Assembly (NCBI RefSeq): GCF_029989365.1
Contig: NZ_JAPRAQ010000006.1
Span: 310,001-374,000, forward strand
Direction of reading: 5' to 3'
Origin: Bradyrhizobium sp. Arg816
GTDB lineage: Bacteria; Pseudomonadota; Alphaproteobacteria; Rhizobiales; Xanthobacteraceae
DNA: 64,000 nucleotides
This document shows positions 43,194 to 51,164 of this stretch, piece after piece (position 1 is the first letter of the stretch; each line of letters opens with the position of its first letter). Below the pieces are notes generated by a model, which was not told where the DNA came from, did no database searches, and saw only the letters and a list, made by a program, of their open reading frames with translations. Both the position numbers and the translations under genes were made by a program.

Positions 43194-43628
43194 TTAGATC
43201 TCGGCATAGACCTCCAGCAAATTGCCGTCGGGATCGCGAAAGAACAGCGTCCGATGTCCGAACGACTGGTTCGTCGGCGGTGACAGCAGCGCCACGCCCT
43301 GCCGCACCAGTTCATCGGCACATTGATCGACCTCGGTCGCGGACACCTTGAAGGCCAGTTGCAGCGAGGCGCTGCCCGCCGGTGTCGGCGCGTCGGCCGC
43401 GGTCCGGCTCGGTCGCGCCAGCGCCAGCGTGTTGCCGCCCAGGCCGTACTCGATCCAGTTCGGCGAGAGCTCGCGCAGCAGGGTTAAGGCAAGAACGTCC
43501 TCGTAGAACCGGCGCATCGCCGCCATGTCGCGCACGAAGATGACTGTGTAGTCGATCGCGCGAATGGCGTGGAAGGGGGAGCGCCAGTTTGTTTCGGGTG
43601 TCTGTTTGTCTGTCATCTCGTCGTTCAT
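43194..43628 (-). CDS. VOC-family (glyoxalase/bleomycin-resistance-like) protein
   Basis: A 144-residue protein with the VOC fold: IRAIDYTVIFVRDMAAMRRFYEDVLAL begins the first beta-alpha unit and FFRDPDGNLLEVYAE ends the last. The start is ATG 43628 (ATG 43616 is an alternative); the frame further upstream is a family B repeat and is not native coding. Substrate unknown; VOC proteins act as dioxygenases, epimerases or drug-binding proteins. Confidence 0.85.
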   Translation of the reverse strand: MNDEMTDKQTPETNWRSPFHAIRAIDYTVIFVRDMAAMRRFYEDVLALTLLRELSPNWIEYGLGGNTLALARPSRTAADAPTPAGSASLQLAFKVSATEVDQCADELVRQGVALLSPPTNQSFGHRTLFFRDPDGNLLEVYAEI

Positions 43629-43643
43629 TCCAAACTCTGGCTC

Positions 43644-43721
43644 GTAGCCCTTATGAAGCGTAGCGGAATACGGGGAGCCACGGGCGAGAACCCGGATTGC
43701 GCTGCGCTCCATCCGGGCTAC
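43644..43721. repeat. family B palindrome, degraded left arm
   Basis: The right arm (43691-43721) is a good match to the other copies; the left arm (43644-43675) has several changes. It sits between the VOC gene and the DUF5680 gene, both transcribed leftward. Confidence 0.75.
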
Positions 43722-43733
43722 AAGGTTCAAGAA

Positions 43734-44216
43734 TTATCGCAACAAACCACCGCTGTAGCGCAGCTCGTACAGCGGTGCGCCATCATGCCGCGCGATCGTC
43801 TCGATGCCGTGGAAGCGATCGAGGGAGCCTTCAACCCCGTTGCGGTAAGTCATGCCTGCCTGCTCGAACAGGCGCGGTCCCCGATAAGGCTCCACGACGC
43901 TTACGCCCAACAGCGCCCGGCGCAGGAATTTGTAGATCTCGAGCAGCGTGGACCGATCCGTGATGTCCGCGCGGACGCCGCCGCTGTAGCTCATCGACCA
44001 GATGACAACGTCATCCCGTGACACGGTCTCTTGGCCAACGAAAAACCCCATCCCGAAATAGATATCGCGATAGGCATAAGGTGGCGCGCGATGCTCGAGC
44101 TGCTTGGAGCCGGCGAGCAGCGGCGCGGCCACGGTCGCGTCATCGTCCAGCCCCGCATAGGTGCGCCGCTTGGCCTCGACCAGGAACGTTGCGAGATCGT
44201 CCGGGATCGACGGCAT
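43734..44216 (-). CDS. DUF5680 domain protein
   Basis: A 160-residue protein with FLVEAKRRTYAG near the start and the block DIYFGMGFFVGQETVS, which is the characteristic core of DUF5680. It probably adopts an alpha/beta fold but its function is not known. ATG 44216 lies only 3 bp after the stop of the zinc alcohol dehydrogenase gene, so the two are co-transcribed. A family B repeat begins 12 bp past the stop. Confidence 0.8.
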   Translation of the reverse strand: MPSIPDDLATFLVEAKRRTYAGLDDDATVAAPLLAGSKQLEHRAPPYAYRDIYFGMGFFVGQETVSRDDVVIWSMSYSGGVRADITDRSTLLEIYKFLRRALLGVSVVEPYRGPRLFEQAGMTYRNGVEGSLDRFHGIETIARHDGAPLYELRYSGGLLR

Positions 44217-44219
44217 CGC

Positions 44220-45371
44220 TCACTCCACCAGTTCCGGCCACGGCACGATGGTCGATTTCACCGTCTTCATCGCCATCGCATCCCTCACCGCCTGCGCGAC
44301 GCCCTCTTCCGTGAACGGATAGATCGTCTGCATCTTCAGCCAGGGATACTTGTCACGGGTGCGGTAGAGCATGTCGACGCCAAGCGGCAGATCGTTGCCG
44401 GTAAAACCCCAGGATCCCAGGACGTTGAGGTCTTTGGTGCAGATGCGATGCCAGGAGGTCTCGATCGAACCGGCGTCAGTGAACTGACCCATCTCGACAT
44501 AAGTGCCGCCGTCGCGCAGCATCTCGATGCCTTCGGGGCCGGCGGTCGGATGTCCCGAGCAATCCATCACGAGATCGGCGCCGAAATGGCCTACGATCTC
44601 ACGCACGCGCGCGATGCGATCTTGCGGCGATTTGATCTCCTCGATGTTCACCGTCGCCTCCGCGCCGAACTCGCGCGCGAGCTTGAGCCGCGGCTCTTCC
44701 GGCGCACCGACGCAGATCACGCGCCCTGCTCCCATCTCCTTGGCGGCCGCGACCGCGAGAATGCCGATCGGACCCGAGCCCTGGATCACCACCGTGTCGC
44801 CCCAGGAAAAACCGCTGGCGCGGCTGGCACGGTTGAAGGCGCGGATGCAGGAGGTCAGCGGCTCCGACAGCGCGCCCAGCCGCAGCGACATGTCGTCGGG
44901 CAGCTTGTAGATCTTGGTGCCCGGCAGCATGTCGAGATCGACATAGACATATTCGGCCCAGCCGCCCCACATATGCGGCGCCTTGTCGAAGCCGAGATAG
45001 CGGCCGTAATAGACCGGCGTCAGGCATTTGTTGGCGGTCTGCGGATAGTGGATGCAGTAATAGCAGTGACCGCAGGGCATCAGCGGCGGGATCATCACTT
45101 TTGATCCGACCTTGAGCGGCTTGCTCATGAAGTCCTCGGTGAATTGGTCGCCGCATTCGACGATGATTCCGCCGAGCTCGTGGCCGAGCGTGAACGGCCA
45201 AGGCAGCGGCTTCGGCCAATGCCCTTTCAGGATGTGCAGATCAGTCCCGCAGACGCCGCAGGCGCCGACCTTGATCAGCGCAGCTTTCCGGCCGACCTTC
45301 GGCCATGGCACGGTGCGGATCACGGGCTCCGAGCCCGGCCCTGCGTGAGTGCAGACGCGGATCTGGTCCAT
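44220..45371 (-). CDS. zinc-dependent alcohol dehydrogenase family protein
   Basis: A 383-residue MDR enzyme. The catalytic zinc site includes GACGVCGTDLHIL and GHELGG; the structural CxxC...CxxC-type segment MPCGHCYYCIHY is present in part. The cofactor domain contains VIQGSGPIGILA. It oxidises a secondary or polyol alcohol with NAD or NADP. ATG 45371 starts it; DUF5680 follows immediately. Substrate unknown. Confidence 0.92.
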   Translation of the reverse strand: MDQIRVCTHAGPGSEPVIRTVPWPKVGRKAALIKVGACGVCGTDLHILKGHWPKPLPWPFTLGHELGGIIVECGDQFTEDFMSKPLKVGSKVMIPPLMPCGHCYYCIHYPQTANKCLTPVYYGRYLGFDKAPHMWGGWAEYVYVDLDMLPGTKIYKLPDDMSLRLGALSEPLTSCIRAFNRASRASGFSWGDTVVIQGSGPIGILAVAAAKEMGAGRVICVGAPEEPRLKLAREFGAEATVNIEEIKSPQDRIARVREIVGHFGADLVMDCSGHPTAGPEGIEMLRDGGTYVEMGQFTDAGSIETSWHRICTKDLNVLGSWGFTGNDLPLGVDMLYRTRDKYPWLKMQTIYPFTEEGVAQAVRDAMAMKTVKSTIVPWPELVE

Positions 45372-45463
45372 GGCTGTTTCCTCGCTGCCCGTCTGTTATG
45401 ATTGATGGTGCGGGCGTGAGGCAAAGCGTATGTGAGATGCACGGTCGTGCCAAGCGTGAGTCT

Positions 45464-45535
45464 CGCAGCCCGCACGGAGCGAAGCGACATGCGGGACCGG
45501 CGGCCCCGGATTGCGCTTCGCTCCATCCGGGCGAC
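45464..45535. repeat. family B palindrome
   Basis: Arms at 45464-45495 and 45504-45535 are inverted copies of the CAGCCCG...GGAGCG core with several mismatches. The 3' edge is 13 bp from the start of the acetyltransferase gene at 45549, so it is close enough to affect its promoter or leader. Confidence 0.75.
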
Positions 45536-45548
45536 AAGGACAACGTCG

Positions 45549-46028
45549 ATGCTACGTGACTATCAGCCAGCAGATGCGGAAGCGATCGTGCGCGTCGCTC
45601 TCGCGGCGTTCGCGCAATTCGAGCGGCACTATTCCGACTGGCCGTTGTTTGCCATCCATGTCGCGAAGATGCCGGAGCTTGCCAAAACCGGCGAGATCAT
45701 CGTCGCCGAAGATGGCGGCCAGATCGTCGGCGCCGTCGCCTATGTCGGACCGCAAGCCCCGAAGCCGGCCTTCTTCGATCCGGCCTGGCCGGTCATCCGC
45801 ATGCTGGTGGTCGATCCGGCCGCACGCGGCAAGGGCATCGGCCGGCAATTGACCGAAGAATGCCTGCGCCGCGCCGAGCGCGACCAGTCTCCGGCCATTG
45901 CCCTGCACACGACGCCGATCATGACGGTCGCATTGCCGATGTATCAGCGGATGGGATTTACCAGGGTTCGCGAGGCGCCGGATATTCTGGGCGTGCCCTA
46001 TGCGGTTTACGTCAAGGCGCTGGGGTAA
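45549..46028 (+). CDS. GNAT acetyltransferase
   Basis: A 159-residue protein. MLVVDPAARGKGIGRQLTEECLRRA carries the acetyl-CoA pyrophosphate loop (R-x-x-G-x-G), and YQRMGFTRVRE is the C-terminal strand. ATG 45549 was chosen; the open frame runs back through the family B repeat, which is not native. Substrate unknown. Confidence 0.88.
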   Translation: MLRDYQPADAEAIVRVALAAFAQFERHYSDWPLFAIHVAKMPELAKTGEIIVAEDGGQIVGAVAYVGPQAPKPAFFDPAWPVIRMLVVDPAARGKGIGRQLTEECLRRAERDQSPAIALHTTPIMTVALPMYQRMGFTRVREAPDILGVPYAVYVKALG

Positions 46029-46065
46029 GATAACGTCGGCGTTGATTCTTTGACAGTCGTTGCGA

Positions 46066-46881
46066 ATGACAAGCTGGACGAGCCGAACCTGCGCGGCAAA
46101 TGCCATCGACATCCATTATTTACGGACCGGGGACGACAAGCCTGCGCTGATTGCGCTGCATGGTCTGACCGGAAGCGGTGCCTGCTGGACACCGTTGGCG
46201 CGTGCGCTCGAAGATCGGTACGACGTGATCATGCCTGATGCGAGAGGACATGGCGCGTCGAGCGCGCCGTCCGGCGGGTATCTGTACCGCGATCTCGCAG
46301 GCGACGTCATCGGCCTCATTGACGCGCTCGGGCTGACTGCCCCGATCCTGCTCGGCCATTCCATGGGCGGCATGACCGCCGCCGTGGTTGCGAGCGAGAT
46401 GGGTACGGGCATTCGCAGCGTTATCCTCGCCGATCCGACTTTCCTGCCACCGGAGCGCCAGCGCGAGGTTTACCGGAGCGACGTCGCCGAGCAGCATCGC
46501 CGGCTTCTGGGGCAGGACAAGGATGAGGTACTGGCCGAGGCCCGGCGGCGGCATCCGCACCGCTCATCCGGGCTGCTTGACCTGATCGTTGATGCGAGGC
46601 TGCGGACCGAGATCAGTGCCTTCGAGGTTCTCACGCCGCCAAACCCGGATTATCGCGAGCTTGTCAAAGCCATTGCTGTCCCGAGCCTGCTTGTCGTCGG
46701 AGACAATGGCGTTGTCTCGGTCGATACGGCGCGCGAGCTGCAGGCGCTCAATCCACACCTTCGCCATGAGGTGATCGCGAACGCGGGCCATGGGCTACCG
46801 TATGACCGGCCGGATGAGTTTGCGGCGGCGGTCGGGTCATTTCTGGAGACGGTGGATGCGCCATACACCCAATTGTCTTGA
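46066..46881 (+). CDS. alpha/beta hydrolase
   Basis: A 271-residue hydrolase. ALHGLTGSGACW gives the oxyanion loop, GHSMGGMTA contains the nucleophile Ser, LLVVGDNGVVS the acid region and NAGHGLPYDRP the catalytic His. Start ATG 46066 is favoured over TTG 46060. It is upstream of an MFS gene in the same direction (possible TTG start 50 bp after the stop). Substrate unknown. Confidence 0.9.
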   Translation: MTSWTSRTCAANAIDIHYLRTGDDKPALIALHGLTGSGACWTPLARALEDRYDVIMPDARGHGASSAPSGGYLYRDLAGDVIGLIDALGLTAPILLGHSMGGMTAAVVASEMGTGIRSVILADPTFLPPERQREVYRSDVAEQHRRLLGQDKDEVLAEARRRHPHRSSGLLDLIVDARLRTEISAFEVLTPPNPDYRELVKAIAVPSLLVVGDNGVVSVDTARELQALNPHLRHEVIANAGHGLPYDRPDEFAAAVGSFLETVDAPYTQLS

Positions 46882-46931
46882 GCACTCGCCGACGAACGTG
46901 TAAGGCCGCAACGTCCCACCCAGGTGATCGC

Positions 46932-48179
46932 TTGAACCCCCTGCCCCAAAATCCCGTGGCCGCGTCCGGATCGTTCGCGGCGATGAAGTCGGTGCCGTAC
47001 CGGCTCCAGTTCATCGCCTACGTGCTGGCGATGATGGCGGACAATATCGAGCATGTGATCAGCTATTGGGTGGTGTTCCAGAAATTCCATTCGCCGACGC
47101 TGGGGGGCTTTGCCGTGCTGTCGCACTGGCTGCCGTTCCTGCTGTTCTCGGTCGCGGTCGGCGGGCTCGCCGACCGGTTCGATCCGCGGCGCATCATCCA
47201 ATGCGGCATGCTGCTGTTCATCGTGGCCTCGGCCGGATGGGGCTTCTTCTTCATCACCGACACCATCCAGATGTGGCACGCGATGCTGCTGCTGGTGATC
47301 CATGGCTGCGCCGGCGTGCTGTGGCAGACGCCGAACCAGCTTCTGCTCTACGACCTCGTCGGTCCCGCGGATCTTCCGAGCGCGGTGCGCCTGAATGCGA
47401 TGGCACGCTATCTCGGCATCCTGGTCGGCCCCGCCGTCGGCGGCGTCATCATGCTCACGCTGGGCACCTCGCACGGCATCATCTTCAACACGCTGTTCTA
47501 CCTGCCGATGCTGCTGTGGCTGTTCTGGGCCCCGGTGCGCGACAAGAGCGTCGCGGTGCGGCGCTTCGCCATGCGCGGGCTTGCCGACATCGTGCTGACG
47601 ATGCGCGCCATCGGCACGCAGCCGGTGCTATCAGCGATGACGTGGCTCGCCGGCCTCACCTCCTTCATGATCGGCAACGCCTATCACGCCCAGATGCCGG
47701 GCTTTGCCGGCGATCTCGGCCACGGCGATCCCGGCGTCTCCTACAGCGTTCTGCTCGCGGCAGACGCAGCCGGTGCGCTGCTCGCCGGCATCGCGCTGGA
47801 ATCGTGGGGGCGGTTGAAGGGCACGCCGCACACCGCGATCACGCTGGCGATGCTGTGGAGCGTGGCGCTGCTCGGCTTCGCCGCGGTGCGGATCTATCCG
47901 GTCGCGATCGTGCTGCTGTTCTTTGCCGGCTTCTTCGAGCTGTCCTTCAACACCATGGCGCAGGCGCTGGTACAGTTGAACGCACCGCACGACATCCGCG
48001 GTCGCGTCGTCGGGCTCTACAACATGGCCGGGCTCGGGATGCGGGCCTTCAGCGGCATCACCGTCGGGCTATCAGGCGCGGCGATCGGCATTCACTGGTC
48101 GCTCGGGCTCTCGGCCGCGGTGCTGCTGGCGCTGCTGTGTCTTCTCTATGGGCGCGCGACGAGGAAGACAGCCGGTTGA
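46932..48179 (+). CDS. MFS transporter (MFS_3-like)
   Basis: A protein of about 415 residues with 11-12 hydrophobic helices. GGLADRFDPRRIIQ is the first cytoplasmic loop motif and the second half contains ALVQLNAPHDIRGRVVGLYN. The TTG start at 46932 (MNPLPQNPVAASG) is my preference; a TTG at 46878 would overlap the hydrolase stop. The substrate is unknown. Confidence 0.8.
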   Translation: MNPLPQNPVAASGSFAAMKSVPYRLQFIAYVLAMMADNIEHVISYWVVFQKFHSPTLGGFAVLSHWLPFLLFSVAVGGLADRFDPRRIIQCGMLLFIVASAGWGFFFITDTIQMWHAMLLLVIHGCAGVLWQTPNQLLLYDLVGPADLPSAVRLNAMARYLGILVGPAVGGVIMLTLGTSHGIIFNTLFYLPMLLWLFWAPVRDKSVAVRRFAMRGLADIVLTMRAIGTQPVLSAMTWLAGLTSFMIGNAYHAQMPGFAGDLGHGDPGVSYSVLLAADAAGALLAGIALESWGRLKGTPHTAITLAMLWSVALLGFAAVRIYPVAIVLLFFAGFFELSFNTMAQALVQLNAPHDIRGRVVGLYNMAGLGMRAFSGITVGLSGAAIGIHWSLGLSAAVLLALLCLLYGRATRKTAG

Positions 48180-48230
48180 CTCTCGTCTCTCCCCACCGCA
48201 CCCTCGAGATGGGCCTGAGGAGATGAGGCG

Positions 48231-49397
48231 TTGCGCAATCGCTGGGGCATTCTTGCGATCCTGTTCGTCGTGCGCCTCACCATCGCGTTCCAGTTCCAGA
48301 GCGTGGCCGCGGTCGCCCCGTTGCTGCAGCAGACCTTTGGCGTCGGGCTCGCCGATATCGGCATCCTGATCGGACTCTATTTCACCCCCGGCATCGTGCT
48401 GGCGCTGCCGGGCGGCGCGATCGGCCGGACCCTCGGTGACAAGCCGACGACGATCGCAGCGCTGCTGCTGATGACCGCGGGCAGCCTGGTCATGGCAACC
48501 ACCGACATCTGGGGCTGGCAGATGGCGGGCCGGCTCGTCTCCGGCGCCGGCGGCGTGCTGCTGACGGTGCAACTCACCAAGATGGGCACCGACTGGTTCG
48601 CCGGGAAGGAGATCGCGACCGCGATGGCGATCTTCGTCAACTCCTGGCCGGCCGGCGTCGCGATCTCGCTGCTGGTGCTGCCGGCGATCGGCACGGCCTA
48701 TGGTGCGGGCGCGGTGTTCCTGACGGCGGGCGCACTCACGGCAATCGGTATTGTGCTGATCACGCTGTATCAGTCGCCGCCGGAAGCCACAGTCAGCGCG
48801 GCCGGCCCAGGCCGGCTCGATCCCCTCGCGCTGCTGGCTGTGATCGTCGCGGGCCTGATCTGGGGATTCTTTAATGTCGGCTTCGCCATGATCTTCTCGT
48901 TCGGCCCCTCCCTGCTCGCCGAGCGTGGCTGGAGCATTGCGGCGGCAGGCTCCGCGATCAGCCTCGTGATGTGGCTGTCGGTGATCTCGGTGCCAGCTGG
49001 CGGCTATCTCGCCGACCGCTTCAAGCGGCCGCTCACGCTCGCGATCGCGGCGGGCCTCATGGTGGCCCTGCTGCTGGCCTGGCTGCCCCGGACCGATGCG
49101 GTGATCGCGATCCTCGTCCTGATCGGCCTGATCGGCGGCGTTCCGGCGGGCCCGATCATGAGCCTGGCGGCCCGCGTGCTGTCGCCGGAGACAAGGTCGA
49201 TCGGCATGGGCGTGTTCTACACCCTGTTTTATGCCGCGATGATGGTCGGTCCGGCCGCGGCGGGCCGGCTCGCCAAATCGGCCGGGAGCGCCGCGGTCGC
49301 CTTCGACCTCGGGGCGCTGACGGTGCTGGCCTGCCCGCCCATGATGTGGCTTTTCGAGCGCATTGTGTCTGTCCGTAATCGACGCGCCCAATCCTAA
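48231..49397 (+). CDS. MFS transporter (CynX/NimT-like)
   Basis: A 388-residue protein with 12 helices, including GVGLADIGILIGLYFTPGIVLALP in the first half and YLADRFKRP in the central loop. It resembles the CynX/NimT family of cyanate or nitroimidazole transporters. The start is TTG 48231, with a GGAGATGAGG ribosome site about 2-8 bases upstream. It lies 51 bp after the previous MFS gene; the two may be co-transcribed although they are not close relatives. Confidence 0.82.
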   Translation: MRNRWGILAILFVVRLTIAFQFQSVAAVAPLLQQTFGVGLADIGILIGLYFTPGIVLALPGGAIGRTLGDKPTTIAALLLMTAGSLVMATTDIWGWQMAGRLVSGAGGVLLTVQLTKMGTDWFAGKEIATAMAIFVNSWPAGVAISLLVLPAIGTAYGAGAVFLTAGALTAIGIVLITLYQSPPEATVSAAGPGRLDPLALLAVIVAGLIWGFFNVGFAMIFSFGPSLLAERGWSIAAAGSAISLVMWLSVISVPAGGYLADRFKRPLTLAIAAGLMVALLLAWLPRTDAVIAILVLIGLIGGVPAGPIMSLAARVLSPETRSIGMGVFYTLFYAAMMVGPAAAGRLAKSAGSAAVAFDLGALTVLACPPMMWLFERIVSVRNRRAQS

Positions 49398-49408
49398 CGC
49401 GGCGTTAA
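49394..49408. promoter_or_regulatory. near-consensus CtrA box
   Basis: CTAA at 49394-49397 and TTAA at 49405-49408 with seven bases between, one mismatch from TTAA-N7-TTAA. It lies 52 bp upstream of the PilZ gene and overlaps the stop of the MFS gene. Chance cannot be excluded. Confidence 0.35.
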
Positions 49409-49459
49409 CCCTGTGCACCTTAGGGTCGTCCCGGACTCCGCCAGGCGGGGGGTCGGGTT

Positions 49460-50077
49460 GTGAAAATGGCGTTGGCGAACAAAAAATTTCTTCCGGCCGC
49501 CGAGGAACGTCGGCGTTTCCAGCGGGTGAAGGTTCACCTGCTCGGCCGCTACATGCTGCCTGATCGCCGTGAATTCCCCTGCCAGGTCATCAACATGTCG
49601 CCGGGCGGGCTCGCGCTTCTGGCGCCCGGCATCGGCAATGTCGGCGACCGCGTGGTCGCCTATCTCGACCATATCGGCCGGGTCGAGGGCAAGATCACCC
49701 GCATCATCGACAACGGTTTCGCGATGACGGTCGGGGCGACGCCCAGGAAGCGCGACAAGCTGGCGGCACAGCTCACCTGGCTTGCCAACCGCGACATCCT
49801 CAATCTGCCGGAGGATCGCCGCCACGACCGTATCGTGCCGCGCAACCCGATCGCGGTGCTGACGCTCGAGGACGGCACCAAGATGACCTGCCGCATCATC
49901 GACCTCTCGCTGTCCGGTGCCGCCATTGCCGCGGAGAACCGCCCGCCGCTGAAATCGATCGTGCTGCTCGGCCGGGTCCAGGGCCGCGTGGTCCGAAACC
50001 TCGAGGACGGCTTCGCGCTGGAGTTCATGCACGAGCAGCCGTTGGAGACTCTCGAAGAGAGCGTTACCGCGCGGTAA
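49460..50077 (+). CDS. PilZ-domain protein, two tandem PilZ-like units
   Basis: A 205-residue protein. The first unit has RRRFQRVKVHL with VINMSPGGLAL and the second has RHDRIVPRNPI with IIDLSLSGAAI: each pairs an R-x-x-x-R with a D/N-x-S-x-x-G motif, the two c-di-GMP-binding parts of PilZ. GTG 49460 is used (ATG 49466 is possible). A terminator at 50116-50149 follows. It may sense the c-di-GMP made or cleaved by GGDEF-EAL proteins such as the one at 22-24 kb. Confidence 0.9.
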   Translation: MKMALANKKFLPAAEERRRFQRVKVHLLGRYMLPDRREFPCQVINMSPGGLALLAPGIGNVGDRVVAYLDHIGRVEGKITRIIDNGFAMTVGATPRKRDKLAAQLTWLANRDILNLPEDRRHDRIVPRNPIAVLTLEDGTKMTCRIIDLSLSGAAIAAENRPPLKSIVLLGRVQGRVVRNLEDGFALEFMHEQPLETLEESVTAR

Positions 50078-50115
50078 AGCGCGACGACGCTAAAACGCCT
50101 GTATTTCCAGCCCTG

Positions 50116-50149
50116 AAGGCGGCCTCCGCGATGCGGACGCCGCCTTTTT
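50116..50149 (+). terminator. rho-independent terminator of the PilZ gene
   Basis: AAGGCGGC (50116-50123) pairs with GCCGCCTT (50139-50146); the inner TCCGC/GCGGA extends the stem and TTTTT closes at 50145-50149. It lies 39 bp after the PilZ stop. Confidence 0.85.
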
Positions 50150-50274
50150 CGTGCCCGGCGGCCGTCTCGCGCGGGTTAACGCGAGGGCTGCATGCGCGCG
50201 CAAACAACAGTTCCGTCAGCGTTTCCGCGTTAATAGATAAAATTTGAATCAATTGAAGTAATTTCAAGTTTTAG

Positions 50275-50304
50275 TCGAATTCGATTCAAGTATAGATCGA
50301 ATTC
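50275..50304. repeat. direct repeat TCGAATTC in an AT-rich leader
   Basis: TCGAATTC occurs at 50275-50282 and 50297-50304, 22 bp apart (two helical turns). The region 50225-50315 is markedly AT-rich and lies about 100 bp upstream of the BTLCP gene, so it may be an operator or promoter. Confidence 0.4.
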
Positions 50305-50407
50305 ATCGCGCCTTTTACTTGCATTCGTCTCGACTTGACTTGGCCGACTTAGCGGCAACTCAAAAGCTCCGTGCCAAATGTGGTCCCAACAAGAAACGGG
50401 GGCCGCA

Positions 50408-51031
50408 ATGTTGGACTTCAGGGGACAGGGGAAAGGGCTGGCACTGGCTGCCATGCTCTTCGGGATCAGCGCGGCAGCGCAGGCCGGCGAAGGCCGTCTG
50501 CTCTACGCGAGCCTCGGCGACACCACGCGTGCGCCGATCGGCTGGGTCGAGTTCTGCGCGGATAATGCCGCTCAGTGCCAGGGCGCGCCGACGCAACCGC
50601 GCGACATCGTGATGTCGCAGGCCGCATGGCGCGACCTCGTCAAGGTCAATCGCTGGGTCAACGAGACCGTCAAGCCTTTGACCGACCAGGAGCACTGGGG
50701 CGTGATCGAGAAGTGGTCGCTGCCGACCGACGGTTACGGCGACTGTGAAGACTACGTGCTGCTGAAGCGCAAGATGCTGATCGATGCCGGATGGCCGCGC
50801 GAGGCCCTGCTCATCACCGTCGTGCGGGACAAGAAGGGCGAAGGACACGCGGTGCTGACGGTGAAGACCGACAAGGGCGAGTTCGTTCTCGACAATCAGA
50901 ACGAGAACGTCGTTGCCTGGACGGAGACCGGCTACCGCTTCGTCAAGCGCCAGTCACAGAGCGATCCCAATGTCTGGGTCTCGCTCGGCGACACCAAGCC
51001 GGCGGTCTCCACCGCCAGCGCCAAGAACTAG
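50408..51031 (+). CDS. exported transglutaminase-like cysteine peptidase (BTLCP, LapG-type)
   Basis: A 207-residue protein with a Sec signal (GLALAAMLFGISAAAQA). The catalytic triad regions are GYGDCEDYVLLKR (Cys), KGEGHAVLTVKT (His) and LDNQNENVVAW (Asp). The family includes LapG, the periplasmic protease that cleaves a surface adhesin when c-di-GMP is low. ATG 50408 is used. It follows a PilZ gene, but no LapD receptor or adhesin lies in the window. Confidence 0.92.
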   Translation: MLDFRGQGKGLALAAMLFGISAAAQAGEGRLLYASLGDTTRAPIGWVEFCADNAAQCQGAPTQPRDIVMSQAAWRDLVKVNRWVNETVKPLTDQEHWGVIEKWSLPTDGYGDCEDYVLLKRKMLIDAGWPREALLITVVRDKKGEGHAVLTVKTDKGEFVLDNQNENVVAWTETGYRFVKRQSQSDPNVWVSLGDTKPAVSTASAKN

Positions 51032-51164
51032 CAATCAAGAACTAGCAGTCAGGAAAACGAGTTACGCGGCCCGGTCACATCCCCACCCCTCCCCGTCCCC
51101 GACCGGTTCGCGCGCGGCCAGCCATCCCCCAATGGCTGGCCGCAACTTTTTTTGGGGAGAGCAA

